From NCBI GenBank assembly GCA_033763335.1, contig JANRKU010000055.1, positions 19,625-83,624 of the forward strand: DNA of 64,000 bases, read 5' to 3'. The position numbers and the translations under genes are program-made. Shown one piece after another: positions 34,887 through 43,116 of this stretch (its first letter is position 1; each line of letters starts with the position of its first letter). The notes under the pieces were generated by a model. The model worked only from the letters and a program-made list of their open reading frames with translations, was not told the DNA's origin and made no database searches. The stretch comes from GCA-2794515 sp033763335 (GTDB taxonomy: Bacteria; Chloroflexota; Anaerolineae; Aggregatilineales; Phototrophicaceae).

Positions 34887-35704
34887 TGGGACTCCGGATT
34901 AATCCACTTATTAAACAACTCTTGAATGTTGCCATTTGCTTCTAGGGTTGCCAGTGAGCTATTGATAAAATTGAGTAAATCGGCATCACCCGCTTGCACC
35001 GAAATTCCTAGCCCCGCAGGTTGTAAAATGTCGCCTACTACACTCACATTAGGATGTGTTTTGATATATTCTAGGGTATTGATGTAATCGTTAAAAACCA
35101 CATCCACCAACCCCGCATCTAAATCGTCTAATGAGTCGAGGGTGTCTGTATACCGTTGCAATTCCAACCCAATACCTTGTTCATCACGCAGGCTAATGGC
35201 ATATCGCTCGCCTGTAGACCCCTCTTTAACCCCCACTGTACGCCCAGCGAGGTCTTGTATGGTGGCAATATCGGTAATTCCTGCGTGGGTTGCCATGACC
35301 AAGCCTGTTTGCACATAGGGGTTGCTCATATCCACCAATTCTTCACGCGCTTCCGTGATATACATCCCTGCAATCACCGCATCCAAATTACCTGCCTGTA
35401 GTTCTGGGAGCAAATCGGCAAATGCCATTTCACGCCATACAATTTCTATGCCCAACGAGCTGACGATAGCAGTCATCAAATCCACATCGAAGCCGATGAG
35501 TTCATTTGTTTGTTCATCACGATATTCAAAGGGGCGGGTGATGGCTGTACCAATCACAATTTGACCACTAGCCTGAAGTTCCGATAAGCGAGAACTACTT
35601 TGAGTAGGAACAACCGTCGCTTGGGGCGAAGATGTTCCAGTACAAGCAGTCAACAATATAAGGATGAGGATGATAGACAGTCGGCTCAGAGAAATTTTTT
35701 TCAT
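34883..35704 (-). CDS. Amino-acid-type (SBP family 3) binding lipoprotein, module A
   Basis: 273 residues from the ATG at 35704 (GAGAGGGGA about 9 bases upstream), in preference to a further in-frame start at 35740. Lipobox LTAC with lipid-bearing Cys22. The mature part is a family 3 periplasmic binding protein (TRPFEYRDEQTNELIGFDVDL, split by the FDVDL core; AVIAGMYITEAREELVDMSNPY; TVGVKEGSTGERYA). This family binds polar amino acids. There is no ABC permease or ATPase; the kinase gene overlaps by 4 bases, so it probably senses rather than imports. Confidence 0.88.
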   Translation of the reverse strand: MKKISLSRLSIILILILLTACTGTSSPQATVVPTQSSSRLSELQASGQIVIGTAITRPFEYRDEQTNELIGFDVDLMTAIVSSLGIEIVWREMAFADLLPELQAGNLDAVIAGMYITEAREELVDMSNPYVQTGLVMATHAGITDIATIQDLAGRTVGVKEGSTGERYAISLRDEQGIGLELQRYTDTLDSLDDLDAGLVDVVFNDYINTLEYIKTHPNVSVVGDILQPAGLGISVQAGDADLLNFINSSLATLEANGNIQELFNKWINPESQ

Positions 35705-35861
35705 TTTTACTTCCCCTCTCCATGCTACTTTAACTAACAATGACTATTGTTGATTAATAAGAGTATAGCACAGGCTAAGAAAATTCAGAAAAATACAATA
35801 TCCATAATGCCCAATATGCGTTATCTTTATAGGGATAAGCTGAAAATTTATAGGAATCGAA

Positions 35862-36638
35862 ATGTCACACTATCAAAGAAAACGCCCAAGCGGGTGGGAT
35901 GCAGTCGCCAGTTGGTATAATGGATGGATGGGTGAAGGGGGCAGTCATCATCACCAAAAAGTTGCCGTCCCCGCCGTATTAGACCTACTCCAGCCACAAC
36001 CCAATGAGCAAATTTTGGATATTGGTGCCGGGCAAGGCGTATTGGCACCCCATATTGCCAAAGCAGGCGCAAAATATACAGGCGTGGATGTGAGTCCAAA
36101 ATTACTGGAATATGCCCGCAAACATCACGGCAAAAACGGACGATTTTTGCAATGCGATGCCGCACAGCTTGAGAATAATCAATATTTAGAGGCTGGCTCG
36201 TTTGATGCCATCGTCTTTTTGCTCAGTATTCAAGATATGAACCCGCTAGAGGATGTGTTGCGCTCGGCAGTATGGGCATTAAAACCGCGTGGACGGGCGG
36301 TGTTATTTATGACACATCCCGCATTCAGAATCCCCCGCCAAAGCGGATGGGGTTACGATGAGGGGCGAAAATTGCAATATCGGCGTGTAGACCGTTATAT
36401 CACCCCGTTGCCTGTGCCGATGAAATCGTATGAAGGGCAAGATACAGGCGTAACGATTAGTTTTCATCGCCCCATTAGCGAGTATATCAACAGTTTGGCG
36501 ATGCAAGGGCTGATGATTGACCGTATGGAAGAATTGCCCATCGGCGCAGATAGCCTCAAGCAAAATCGCACCCGTGCGGAAAAATTAGCCGATTCAGAAA
36601 TTCCGTTATTCTTGGGATTACGGGCAAGGCGTGTTTAG
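35862..36638 (+). CDS. Class I SAM-dependent methyltransferase
   Basis: 258 residues. Motif I ILDIGAGQGVLAP near 50, motif II TGVDVSPKLLEYAR, motif III/IV FLQCDAAQL and FDAIVFLLSIQDM, then LKPRGRAVLFMTHPAF. This is a Methyltransf_11/25-type small-molecule or quinone-like methyltransferase; the substrate is unknown. It starts divergently from the binding lipoprotein and is followed by a palindromic repeat before glpD. Confidence 0.88.
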   Translation: MSHYQRKRPSGWDAVASWYNGWMGEGGSHHHQKVAVPAVLDLLQPQPNEQILDIGAGQGVLAPHIAKAGAKYTGVDVSPKLLEYARKHHGKNGRFLQCDAAQLENNQYLEAGSFDAIVFLLSIQDMNPLEDVLRSAVWALKPRGRAVLFMTHPAFRIPRQSGWGYDEGRKLQYRRVDRYITPLPVPMKSYEGQDTGVTISFHRPISEYINSLAMQGLMIDRMEELPIGADSLKQNRTRAEKLADSEIPLFLGLRARRV

Positions 36639-36648
36639 TATATATGGC

Positions 36649-36678
36649 GGTAAGGGCGTAACATGTTGCGCCCTTACC
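36649..36678. repeat. Short palindromic repeat, copy 2
   Basis: Longest copy of the family: GGTAAGGGCG on the left and CGCCCTTACC on the right of a TAACATGTTG centre, one G-T wobble only. It lies 10 bases after the methyltransferase stop. Confidence 0.7.
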
Positions 36679-36712
36679 TGTTAGACCAATAAAATTATTT
36701 TGAGGATATAAA

Positions 36713-38452
36713 ATGATGTTTCCAAAAAATTGGCGCTCTACCACTTGGGATAAATTGGGAGAAACTTGGGATATTATCGTTGTAGGCGGGGGGATAACGG
36801 GCGCAGGGATTCTGCGTGAAGCCACTCGTGCCAAAATCAAGGTATTACTCGTTGAACAGCGCGATTTTGCGTGGGGGACGAGTAGCCGTTCTTCAAAATT
36901 GGTGCATGGGGGGTTGCGTTATCTCGCTACGGGGCAAGTTGGACTCACGCTTGAATCGGTGCGAGAACGCGAAGCCTTGTTGGATGATGGTGTGGGGTTG
37001 ATAGACCCGCTTGGATTTTTGATTGCCACCCATAAGGGCGATTCACCGAGTAAATTGACTTATAGCGCGGGACTCGCCATATATGACCTCTTGGCATTGC
37101 AATGGACACATCGCTATTATAAGCCAGAAGAATTTCGGATGCTGATGCCTCATATCAACACCGAAAATCTGAAAGGGGGCTTTCGTTATGGCGATGCCCA
37201 AACCGATGATGCCCGCTTAACCCTACGTGTGATTCAAGAAGCGATAGAAGCGGGTGGACATGCCCTTAATTATGTTCAAGCACAAGACCTCATCCGCGAA
37301 AATGATAAAGTGGTGGGGGTCAAAATTTGTGATGCTATCACAGGGCAGGTGGCAGATGTGCGGGCAAAGGTGGTGATTAATGCCACAGGTGCATGGGCAG
37401 ATATGTTGCGCGGAAAAGTGGGCGCAGAGCCAAAAATGCGCCCCTTACGCGGGAGTCATTTGGTATTTCCTGCATGGCGGTTGCCTGTCGCGCAAGCCAT
37501 TGGCTTTGCTCACCCGTTGGATAGTCGCCCTGTGTTCGTACTCCCATGGGAAGGCGCGACATTCATCGGCACAACCGATATTGACCATCCCCAAGACCTG
37601 AATATCGAGCCGTGTATCAGCCCAGATGAAGTCGCCTATCTCATGACGGCGGTGGCACATCAATTCCCCTCACGGAATATCACGCTTGATGATGTCCTAG
37701 CGACATGGGCAGGTGTTCGCCCTGTCATCGGCACAGGCAAAGATGACCCCAGCAAAGAATCACGCGATTATGTGATATGGCAAGAAGATGGTCTGCTCAC
37801 GGTGACAGGCGGAAAATTGACCACCTTCCGCGCTATTGCCCAAAATGCGCTCAAAGCCATTGCCGAATTTGTGCCAAATATGCCCGCCATGAGCCGAAAA
37901 ACCCCCGTCCTTAATCCGATAGAAGTGGATTTGCCCATTGACCTCGATGACCCCATTCGTCGGCGGTTATTGGGGCGCTATGCCCGTAATGCGCCGATGT
38001 TGGTGAGCATTGCCTTGCCTGATGAATTGGCATTTATCCCCAACACCCATACCCTGTGGGCAGAATTACGCTGGTGTGCGCGGGCAGAGGGTGTGATGCA
38101 CCTCGAAGATTTGCTGTTACGGCGCACCCGCATTGGGCTGTTATTGGCGAATGGTGGGGCAGAATATCTCCCTCGTATTCGGGTAATGTGTCAAAAAGAA
38201 TTGGGTTGGGATGATGAAAAATGGGAAGCCGAAGAATTGGCTTATATCACCCTATGGAATGCCCATTATAGCCTGCCTCCGCGCGATTTAATCCCAAATT
38301 GGGAGACCATGCTGGCTAACCGCCCAATGGGGGATATAACCCCACACGAAACACAAAAACGGCGTAAACTGCCAAAATGGGCGTGGATTGTGGTCGCTAT
38401 TGTGGTGTGGCGACTGGTGCGAAATCGGCGTGTTGGGGATATTGTTGGCTAA
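36713..38452 (+). CDS. glpD: FAD-dependent glycerol-3-phosphate dehydrogenase/oxidase
   Basis: 579 residues. It oxidises glycerol 3-phosphate to dihydroxyacetone phosphate and feeds electrons to quinone (or oxygen). The FAD-binding motif is VVGGGITGAGILREA near 24-38, followed by the family signature GTSSRSSKLVHGGLRYL, then AGVRPVIGTG and GKLTTFR, and the C-terminal DAO_C helices. The last 25 residues contain a hydrophobic helix (AWIVVAIVVWRLVRN) with a basic end, which is unusual for GlpD and may serve as a membrane anchor. No glpK or glpF nearby. TGAGGA precedes the start. Confidence 0.92.
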   Translation: MMFPKNWRSTTWDKLGETWDIIVVGGGITGAGILREATRAKIKVLLVEQRDFAWGTSSRSSKLVHGGLRYLATGQVGLTLESVREREALLDDGVGLIDPLGFLIATHKGDSPSKLTYSAGLAIYDLLALQWTHRYYKPEEFRMLMPHINTENLKGGFRYGDAQTDDARLTLRVIQEAIEAGGHALNYVQAQDLIRENDKVVGVKICDAITGQVADVRAKVVINATGAWADMLRGKVGAEPKMRPLRGSHLVFPAWRLPVAQAIGFAHPLDSRPVFVLPWEGATFIGTTDIDHPQDLNIEPCISPDEVAYLMTAVAHQFPSRNITLDDVLATWAGVRPVIGTGKDDPSKESRDYVIWQEDGLLTVTGGKLTTFRAIAQNALKAIAEFVPNMPAMSRKTPVLNPIEVDLPIDLDDPIRRRLLGRYARNAPMLVSIALPDELAFIPNTHTLWAELRWCARAEGVMHLEDLLLRRTRIGLLLANGGAEYLPRIRVMCQKELGWDDEKWEAEELAYITLWNAHYSLPPRDLIPNWETMLANRPMGDITPHETQKRRKLPKWAWIVVAIVVWRLVRNRRVGDIVG

Positions 38453-38466
38453 TTGAAAGATTATAA

Positions 38467-38502
38467 TGGGTTGATTTATTCAATAGATAATAAATTAGCC
38501 CA
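38467..38502. terminator. Hairpin between convergent glpD and Fic genes
   Basis: TGGGTTGATTTATT at 38467-38480 pairs with AATAAATTAGCCCA at 38489-38502 (two G-T pairs) around an 8-base loop. It sits between two convergent stops and is AT-rich on one side, fitting a bidirectional terminator. Confidence 0.5.
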
Positions 38503-38509
38503 TGACCAA

Positions 38510-39997
38510 CTATATATTTTTTACAATATAGTTCAATCCGAGTACAATTATTTCTTCTAACCAATTTTCATAGCGCCGATTCAAACTATCATTTTCCTCA
38601 TTTAATGTGATTTCAAATGTATGACTAAGGGGTGTTAAATTTTCAATGCTAGGAAATGCCCCATCTTCAGAGGGACTTTCACGCCATATACATGATGAAA
38701 CTATCATCACACCACGAACTTCTTGACCCAACATATGAAATGAAATAAGCAATTTAGTTGTTAGGTCGTCATTTTTAAGCGACAAACATACCCACGATTT
38801 ATGAACATCAAGATTTGCGTAATAGGTGTGATATTTCGCAGTCTCTATAATTTGGTAGCGATAATAATGCGATTTGTCACTATTATTATCGGCAGAATAA
38901 ACCCTAACATCGGGTGGGTTTAATAAATTTTGAAAACCGACTCTCATATCCTGACTGGCTCGATTAAACCGATATAACCCTTTTTCAAATAATGAATCAG
39001 TCCGTTGTTTAAGATTAGCCAATTCTTCCTCTTGGCGATTTTTTTCCTTGTCTCTTAAACGCTCAAACATCACACCCAATGAGGCTTGATAATTTCTGGC
39101 AGTATTCAACACATCTTCAGACAAACTTAGACTTTGCATGAATGCTTGTTTTTGAGATTGGGCAAATAAATCAACTAATGGCTCTAAATCACCATCATCG
39201 GCTGTTTCCAGTGCTTCAATATAATTTAACCTTCCAATTGTTTCATCACCATTATTAAGAATGGTCAACGGAAACCACCCCGCACGAAGAAATATTAATG
39301 TCGCTAAATTGCGTGCAACCCGCCCATTGCCATCCTGAAATGGATGAATTTGGGTGAAGCGATGATGCAACCATGCGGCTTCAACTTCTGGACTAATATC
39401 CGCAGTTAGATGTTCTAAATGCCATTGGATGAGGTTATCCATCTCTGATTGCACTTGCAATGGGGGGCAATATTCATGAAATGTGCCATCTGCTCGTTGT
39501 GGGTTATTGACTTGTTGCTTCCAATCACCTCGCAGAAGGGGAAACTTGCCCCAAGTGCCAAATTGGTCTTTGCCTTCGGTATATTCCTGATTGCGCGTGA
39601 GTAATTGATGCAATTGTTTAATGAATGATGTGGATAAATCACGCTGTGCGCCCACAAAATTGAATACTTGCTGAATAGAGGCTTCATGATCACGGATAAT
39701 TCGCACAATTTCCGATGCAGGTTTATCGGTTGTGCCATGTGGAATGAGCGATTCATCTATACCCTGTTCAATGAGCAAATAGGTAATCCCCCTGTCTATG
39801 GTATATAGGCGCTCAATGACACCCGTCTCTATAGCAATTTTACGGCGTAATTTTTCCATGAATAATTTATAACTATTGGTGTTTTCTAGTTTTTGGCGTT
39901 GTTCTTGCCAAACTTTAACCAATTCATGAAGCCCACGATGTTTTTCTATCATGGTTTGCCAATCATCGGGTAAATTTGTTATCGGTTGCCAATTCAT
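38510..39997 (-). CDS. Fic-domain AMP-transferase-like protein
   Basis: 495 residues from the ATG at 39997, which has TGAGGA 8-9 bases upstream; a GTG five codons earlier is less likely. The Fic motif HPFQDGNGRVAR lies at about 218-229, complete with catalytic His218. Fic enzymes transfer AMP (or other NMPs) to protein hydroxyls. Upstream at about 58-63 a TGVIER segment matches the (S/T)xxxE core of the class II inhibitory motif but has Arg in place of the usual Gly/Asn after Glu62. The C-terminal 250 residues are unassigned and may recognise targets. No antitoxin gene is adjacent. Confidence 0.88.
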   Translation of the reverse strand: MNWQPITNLPDDWQTMIEKHRGLHELVKVWQEQRQKLENTNSYKLFMEKLRRKIAIETGVIERLYTIDRGITYLLIEQGIDESLIPHGTTDKPASEIVRIIRDHEASIQQVFNFVGAQRDLSTSFIKQLHQLLTRNQEYTEGKDQFGTWGKFPLLRGDWKQQVNNPQRADGTFHEYCPPLQVQSEMDNLIQWHLEHLTADISPEVEAAWLHHRFTQIHPFQDGNGRVARNLATLIFLRAGWFPLTILNNGDETIGRLNYIEALETADDGDLEPLVDLFAQSQKQAFMQSLSLSEDVLNTARNYQASLGVMFERLRDKEKNRQEEELANLKQRTDSLFEKGLYRFNRASQDMRVGFQNLLNPPDVRVYSADNNSDKSHYYRYQIIETAKYHTYYANLDVHKSWVCLSLKNDDLTTKLLISFHMLGQEVRGVMIVSSCIWRESPSEDGAFPSIENLTPLSHTFEITLNEENDSLNRRYENWLEEIIVLGLNYIVKNI

Positions 39998-40067
39998 TGT
40001 AATTATCCTCACATAGTTACTCGCATAAATTATAACACACCGTTCATCAAAATTTTATCTTACCTAC

Positions 40068-40097
40068 TTGACAAATAAACCGTCTGGACGGTATACT
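40068..40097 (+). promoter_or_regulatory. Sigma-70 promoter of the tetR operon
   Basis: TTGACA at 40068-40073, an 18-base spacer and TATACT at 40092-40097, about 48 bases before the tetR-type gene. The first operator palindrome fills the spacer and touches the -10. Confidence 0.75.
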
Positions 40098-40126
40098 AGG
40101 AAAATATTGTGTACCGTCTGGACGGT
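40079..40126 (+). promoter_or_regulatory. Twin TetR-type operators
   Basis: Two identical 14-base palindromes ACCGTCTGGACGGT (allowing for the central CTGGAC pairing CCGTC/GACGG) at 40079-40092 and 40113-40126, 34 bases centre to centre. The first overlaps the spacer and -10; the second lies in the leader. Autoregulation by the adjacent TetR protein is the likely use. Confidence 0.8.
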
Positions 40127-40144
40127 TTATTATTGGGATAGCAG

Positions 40145-40684
40145 ATGACCAAAGCAGAAACCACCAAAATTCACATTTTACAAGCGGCTAACCGTGTGAT
40201 TCAACGCGATGGGGTGTCTAAGCTCACCCTCGAAGCGGTTGCTACCGAAGCCAAAGTGAGTAAAGGCGGGTTGCTCTATCACTTTCCCAATAAAAATGCG
40301 CTCATTACGGGCATGATAGATTATTTTCTGGGCAATTTTGAAGGTATTCTCGATTCATCCAAAACCGAGAATCCGCGTGAGTGGTTGCGTGGCTATGTGC
40401 GCTCCACATTTGATATGACCAATTCGCAACTTGCAGATAGTCGTGCGCTCATTGCGGCAGTGGCGAATCAGCCTGAATTGCTCAATAGGGTGCGGGAGAA
40501 ATATGCCGATTGGCAAGCCCGTGCCGAAGCCAGTGGCATAGACCCTGCCCTCGCAACCGTGATTCGGTTGGCGGCGGATGGGCTATGGTTCACCGAGTTA
40601 TTGGGGATAAGCACCATTTCCGATGCCTTATACCCCGCAGTAGAACGCGCTATATTGGCGCTAATAGATAGTCATGGAGGATAA
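40145..40684 (+). CDS. TetR/AcrR family transcriptional regulator
   Basis: 179 residues. The N-terminal HTH has the family pattern ILQAANRVIQRDGVSKLTLE followed by VSKGGLLYHFPNKNALI; the C-terminal helical ligand domain resembles TetR_C groups that control small multidrug exporters. It probably binds the twin palindromes upstream and represses itself and the exporter gene, which begins 4 bases after its stop. The ligand is unknown. Confidence 0.92.
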   Translation: MTKAETTKIHILQAANRVIQRDGVSKLTLEAVATEAKVSKGGLLYHFPNKNALITGMIDYFLGNFEGILDSSKTENPREWLRGYVRSTFDMTNSQLADSRALIAAVANQPELLNRVREKYADWQARAEASGIDPALATVIRLAADGLWFTELLGISTISDALYPAVERAILALIDSHGG

Positions 40685-40688
40685 CGAG

Positions 40689-41267
40689 ATGGCTATGGTA
40701 CAAGAATTAGATAACAAAGCACCAAAATCAACAATTTTATGGGGATGGATTGCGATTGGATTCATCATCACAGGCATTGGGTTTTTTGCCCTATATGCTC
40801 TCACACGGGATGCACATCAAATGGGCATTGTCGAATATGGTGGAAAAGCATTCATTAGCTGGTTTATGGGATTTTTCCCCGCATTTGAAATTTATGGGGC
40901 TGTTCCAGCCAGTTATGCACTCGGTTTAGGAGTTATTTCATCGGTTGTATGGGCTGTATTTGGCAATTTGTTGCCTGTATGGGTCATTCATTATGGCTAT
41001 GAATATTTGCAAAACTATCCACGCATTGACGCTTGGTTAGACCGCTTGGCATCAGAAAAAGTTCAACAACGTATGAATCGCTATGGCATTATTGGGGTGT
41101 TAATCCTCACGCCATGGGTTGGCATTTGGGCGATGGCATTGACCGCCCGTGCATTGGGCATGAAGGTTGGACGACTATTCTTATTTGCCAGCATCAGTGT
41201 TATCGGCTATGCGATTATTATCGCAGTGACGTTGGATGTGGGGGTGAAAGCTATCAATGGCGGATGA
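40689..41267 (+). CDS. Small multidrug-export-like membrane protein (COG2426)
   Basis: 192 residues from the ATG at 40689, which has GGAGG 8 bases upstream. Four to five hydrophobic helices; the FFPAFEIYGAVPASYALGLG segment and a later GIIGVLILTPWVGIWA match the putative small multidrug export family (COG2426). The role in efflux is from family naming only. It is directly coupled to the TetR-like gene, which would regulate it. A hairpin 12 bases downstream faces the convergent mocR gene. Confidence 0.8.
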   Translation: MAMVQELDNKAPKSTILWGWIAIGFIITGIGFFALYALTRDAHQMGIVEYGGKAFISWFMGFFPAFEIYGAVPASYALGLGVISSVVWAVFGNLLPVWVIHYGYEYLQNYPRIDAWLDRLASEKVQQRMNRYGIIGVLILTPWVGIWAMALTARALGMKVGRLFLFASISVIGYAIIIAVTLDVGVKAINGG

Positions 41268-41278
41268 CGATAGATAGA

Positions 41279-41302
41279 GGGGCGAAATGATTATTTCGCC
41301 CC
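41279..41302. terminator. Bidirectional terminator-like hairpin
   Basis: GGGGCGAAAT pairs with ATTTCGCCCC around GATT, between the convergent exporter and MocR genes. No T-run of length on either side, so termination is uncertain. Confidence 0.5.
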
Positions 41303-41311
41303 GCAATAACG

Positions 41312-42823
41312 TTATAACAATGGGGATTTTTCGAGTTGCGAATACTCACACGCGACTTCATTCCATGCTTTGCCCAATCGCTTGAACCCTTCTTCTATAT
41401 CCACAGGTTTGTGAATCCCATAATTCATCCGAATTCTATAATTGCCACCATTATTGGTATAAAACACATTGCCAATGGCATACGCCACATTGTTTTGAAT
41501 GGCGGTGATATACAATTCTGCTGCAGTGGGTCCGTTATGGGGCAATTCTATCCACAAAAATAACCCGCCTGTGGGGATATTCCATGTACTGCCTTCGGGT
41601 AAATAGCGTTCTGCCGCCAAGAGTGCCGCCTCGCGCCGACGCAACAATTCACGATTATTCCGTTCCAATTGACCACCCAATAAGCCACTTTCGAGCATGA
41701 GGTGAATCACCCGTTGGTTTAATCCCGATGTGGATATATCGGCGGCTTGTTTAACTCGTACCAACCGTTGATAGTATGTGCCATCTGTAATCAGGTAGCC
41801 AATCCGTATCCCTGGGAGGAGCATTTTGGTATAACCACTGGCATGAATGACAATGCCTGTATCATCCAATGCTTTGAGAGGGGGAAGGGCTTCTCCTTCA
41901 AATCGAAATTCATGATAAATGGCATCTTCTAGCACAGGGATGTTGTATTCATTTGCCAAATTGAGCAATTGTCTACGTCTGTGCATGGGCATGACATGAC
42001 CTGCTGGGTTTTGGAAGGTGGGCATCACATAAATCAGTTTTGGTGCATGGTCTATGATGAAATTTTCGAGATGGTCAAGCCGAATTCCGTCTTCATCGGT
42101 GCAAATGCCGTGAATTTGGACGCGCCGTGTGCGGGCAATATCCAACATGCCAATATACGTTGGGTTTTCGGTGACGAGCATATCGCCTTCAGACAGTAGG
42201 GCTTGAATCACCAAATCTAGCCCCTGTTGTGTGCCACCAGTGATAAGGATATTATTGGGGCTACATTGAATGCCCAATGCACTCACATAATCACGTACAG
42301 CCACACGCAAAGGCGCATACCCTTCTGGTAATTCATAATTGAGCGCACTGGCACCATCACGGTCTAATACCTGATTGATGGCATCACGCAAATTTTGCAT
42401 GGGGAAAAATTCGACTGGGGGAGAGCCACTGCTAAAGCTGACCACACCCGGTTTACGCGACATCCGCATCATTTCTCGCAATGAATTATCTGGAGAAATG
42501 TTTTCGGTGACGGTATTCATCACAGGGACGACTTTTTCTATGGATGTGTTGGGGGCTGTGCCATTTCCCTCTTTCGAGACGAATGTCCCACGCCCTGCAT
42601 GGGCGCTCAAAAAGCCTTCTGCGCGTAATTCCGCATACGCATTGACCACGCTGATGCGACTAATATTGAGCTGACGCGCTAAATCTCGGCTTGCGGGAAG
42701 GCGTGTGGCGGCGGGGAGTTCCCCACTTTCGATTTGTGAGCGAATGGTACGAATCAATTGCCGATAGATGGGTTCTTCACCATCTCGGTCTAACGCAACC
42801 AAGAGTTGCGATGGGTTAAACAT
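41312..42823 (-). CDS. MocR-type GntR regulator with aminotransferase domain
   Basis: 503 residues. The N-terminal winged helix-turn-helix (about 12-80; GELPAATRLPASRDLARQL and NAYAELRAEGFL) is of GntR type; the rest is a class I aminotransferase fold, with Lys333 in YTKMLLPGIRIGYL as the pyridoxal-phosphate lysine, TGGTQQGLDLV and PTFQNPAGH. MocR/PdxR-like proteins regulate B6, amino-acid or taurine genes; no obvious target is adjacent. CAGGAG precedes the ATG. An alternative is an unfused aminotransferase with an ancestral regulator domain. Confidence 0.9.
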   Translation of the reverse strand: MFNPSQLLVALDRDGEEPIYRQLIRTIRSQIESGELPAATRLPASRDLARQLNISRISVVNAYAELRAEGFLSAHAGRGTFVSKEGNGTAPNTSIEKVVPVMNTVTENISPDNSLREMMRMSRKPGVVSFSSGSPPVEFFPMQNLRDAINQVLDRDGASALNYELPEGYAPLRVAVRDYVSALGIQCSPNNILITGGTQQGLDLVIQALLSEGDMLVTENPTYIGMLDIARTRRVQIHGICTDEDGIRLDHLENFIIDHAPKLIYVMPTFQNPAGHVMPMHRRRQLLNLANEYNIPVLEDAIYHEFRFEGEALPPLKALDDTGIVIHASGYTKMLLPGIRIGYLITDGTYYQRLVRVKQAADISTSGLNQRVIHLMLESGLLGGQLERNNRELLRRREAALLAAERYLPEGSTWNIPTGGLFLWIELPHNGPTAAELYITAIQNNVAYAIGNVFYTNNGGNYRIRMNYGIHKPVDIEEGFKRLGKAWNEVACEYSQLEKSPLL

Positions 42824-43116
42824 GGTTACTCCTGTTTATGTTAATGGTGGTTTTGATGGTCATATCCCGTGCGCTTATATCATTGTATACACACATTCAC
42901 AAATAAATCCGTAAGATTGTTTCCATTTAGTGCCATTATGGACTTATTAGGTGAGGTGCAAATGAATTGTAGCTAAAAAATGTAAAAATGTTATGAGGAT
43001 TGTGCTTATTTTTCACTAAATAAGCGGGTCGCCTACGCCTACCCTATGCCCTGTTTATAAACGACTATTACAGACTACAATGTGATTATCGCCCATTAGT
43101 CACAAGGATAATCATC

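Noticed and set aside
30997..35704. ABC transporter operons for polyamine and amino-acid uptake
   Set aside because: Both binding proteins lack a permease and an ATPase in the neighbourhood and are translationally coupled to histidine kinases instead.
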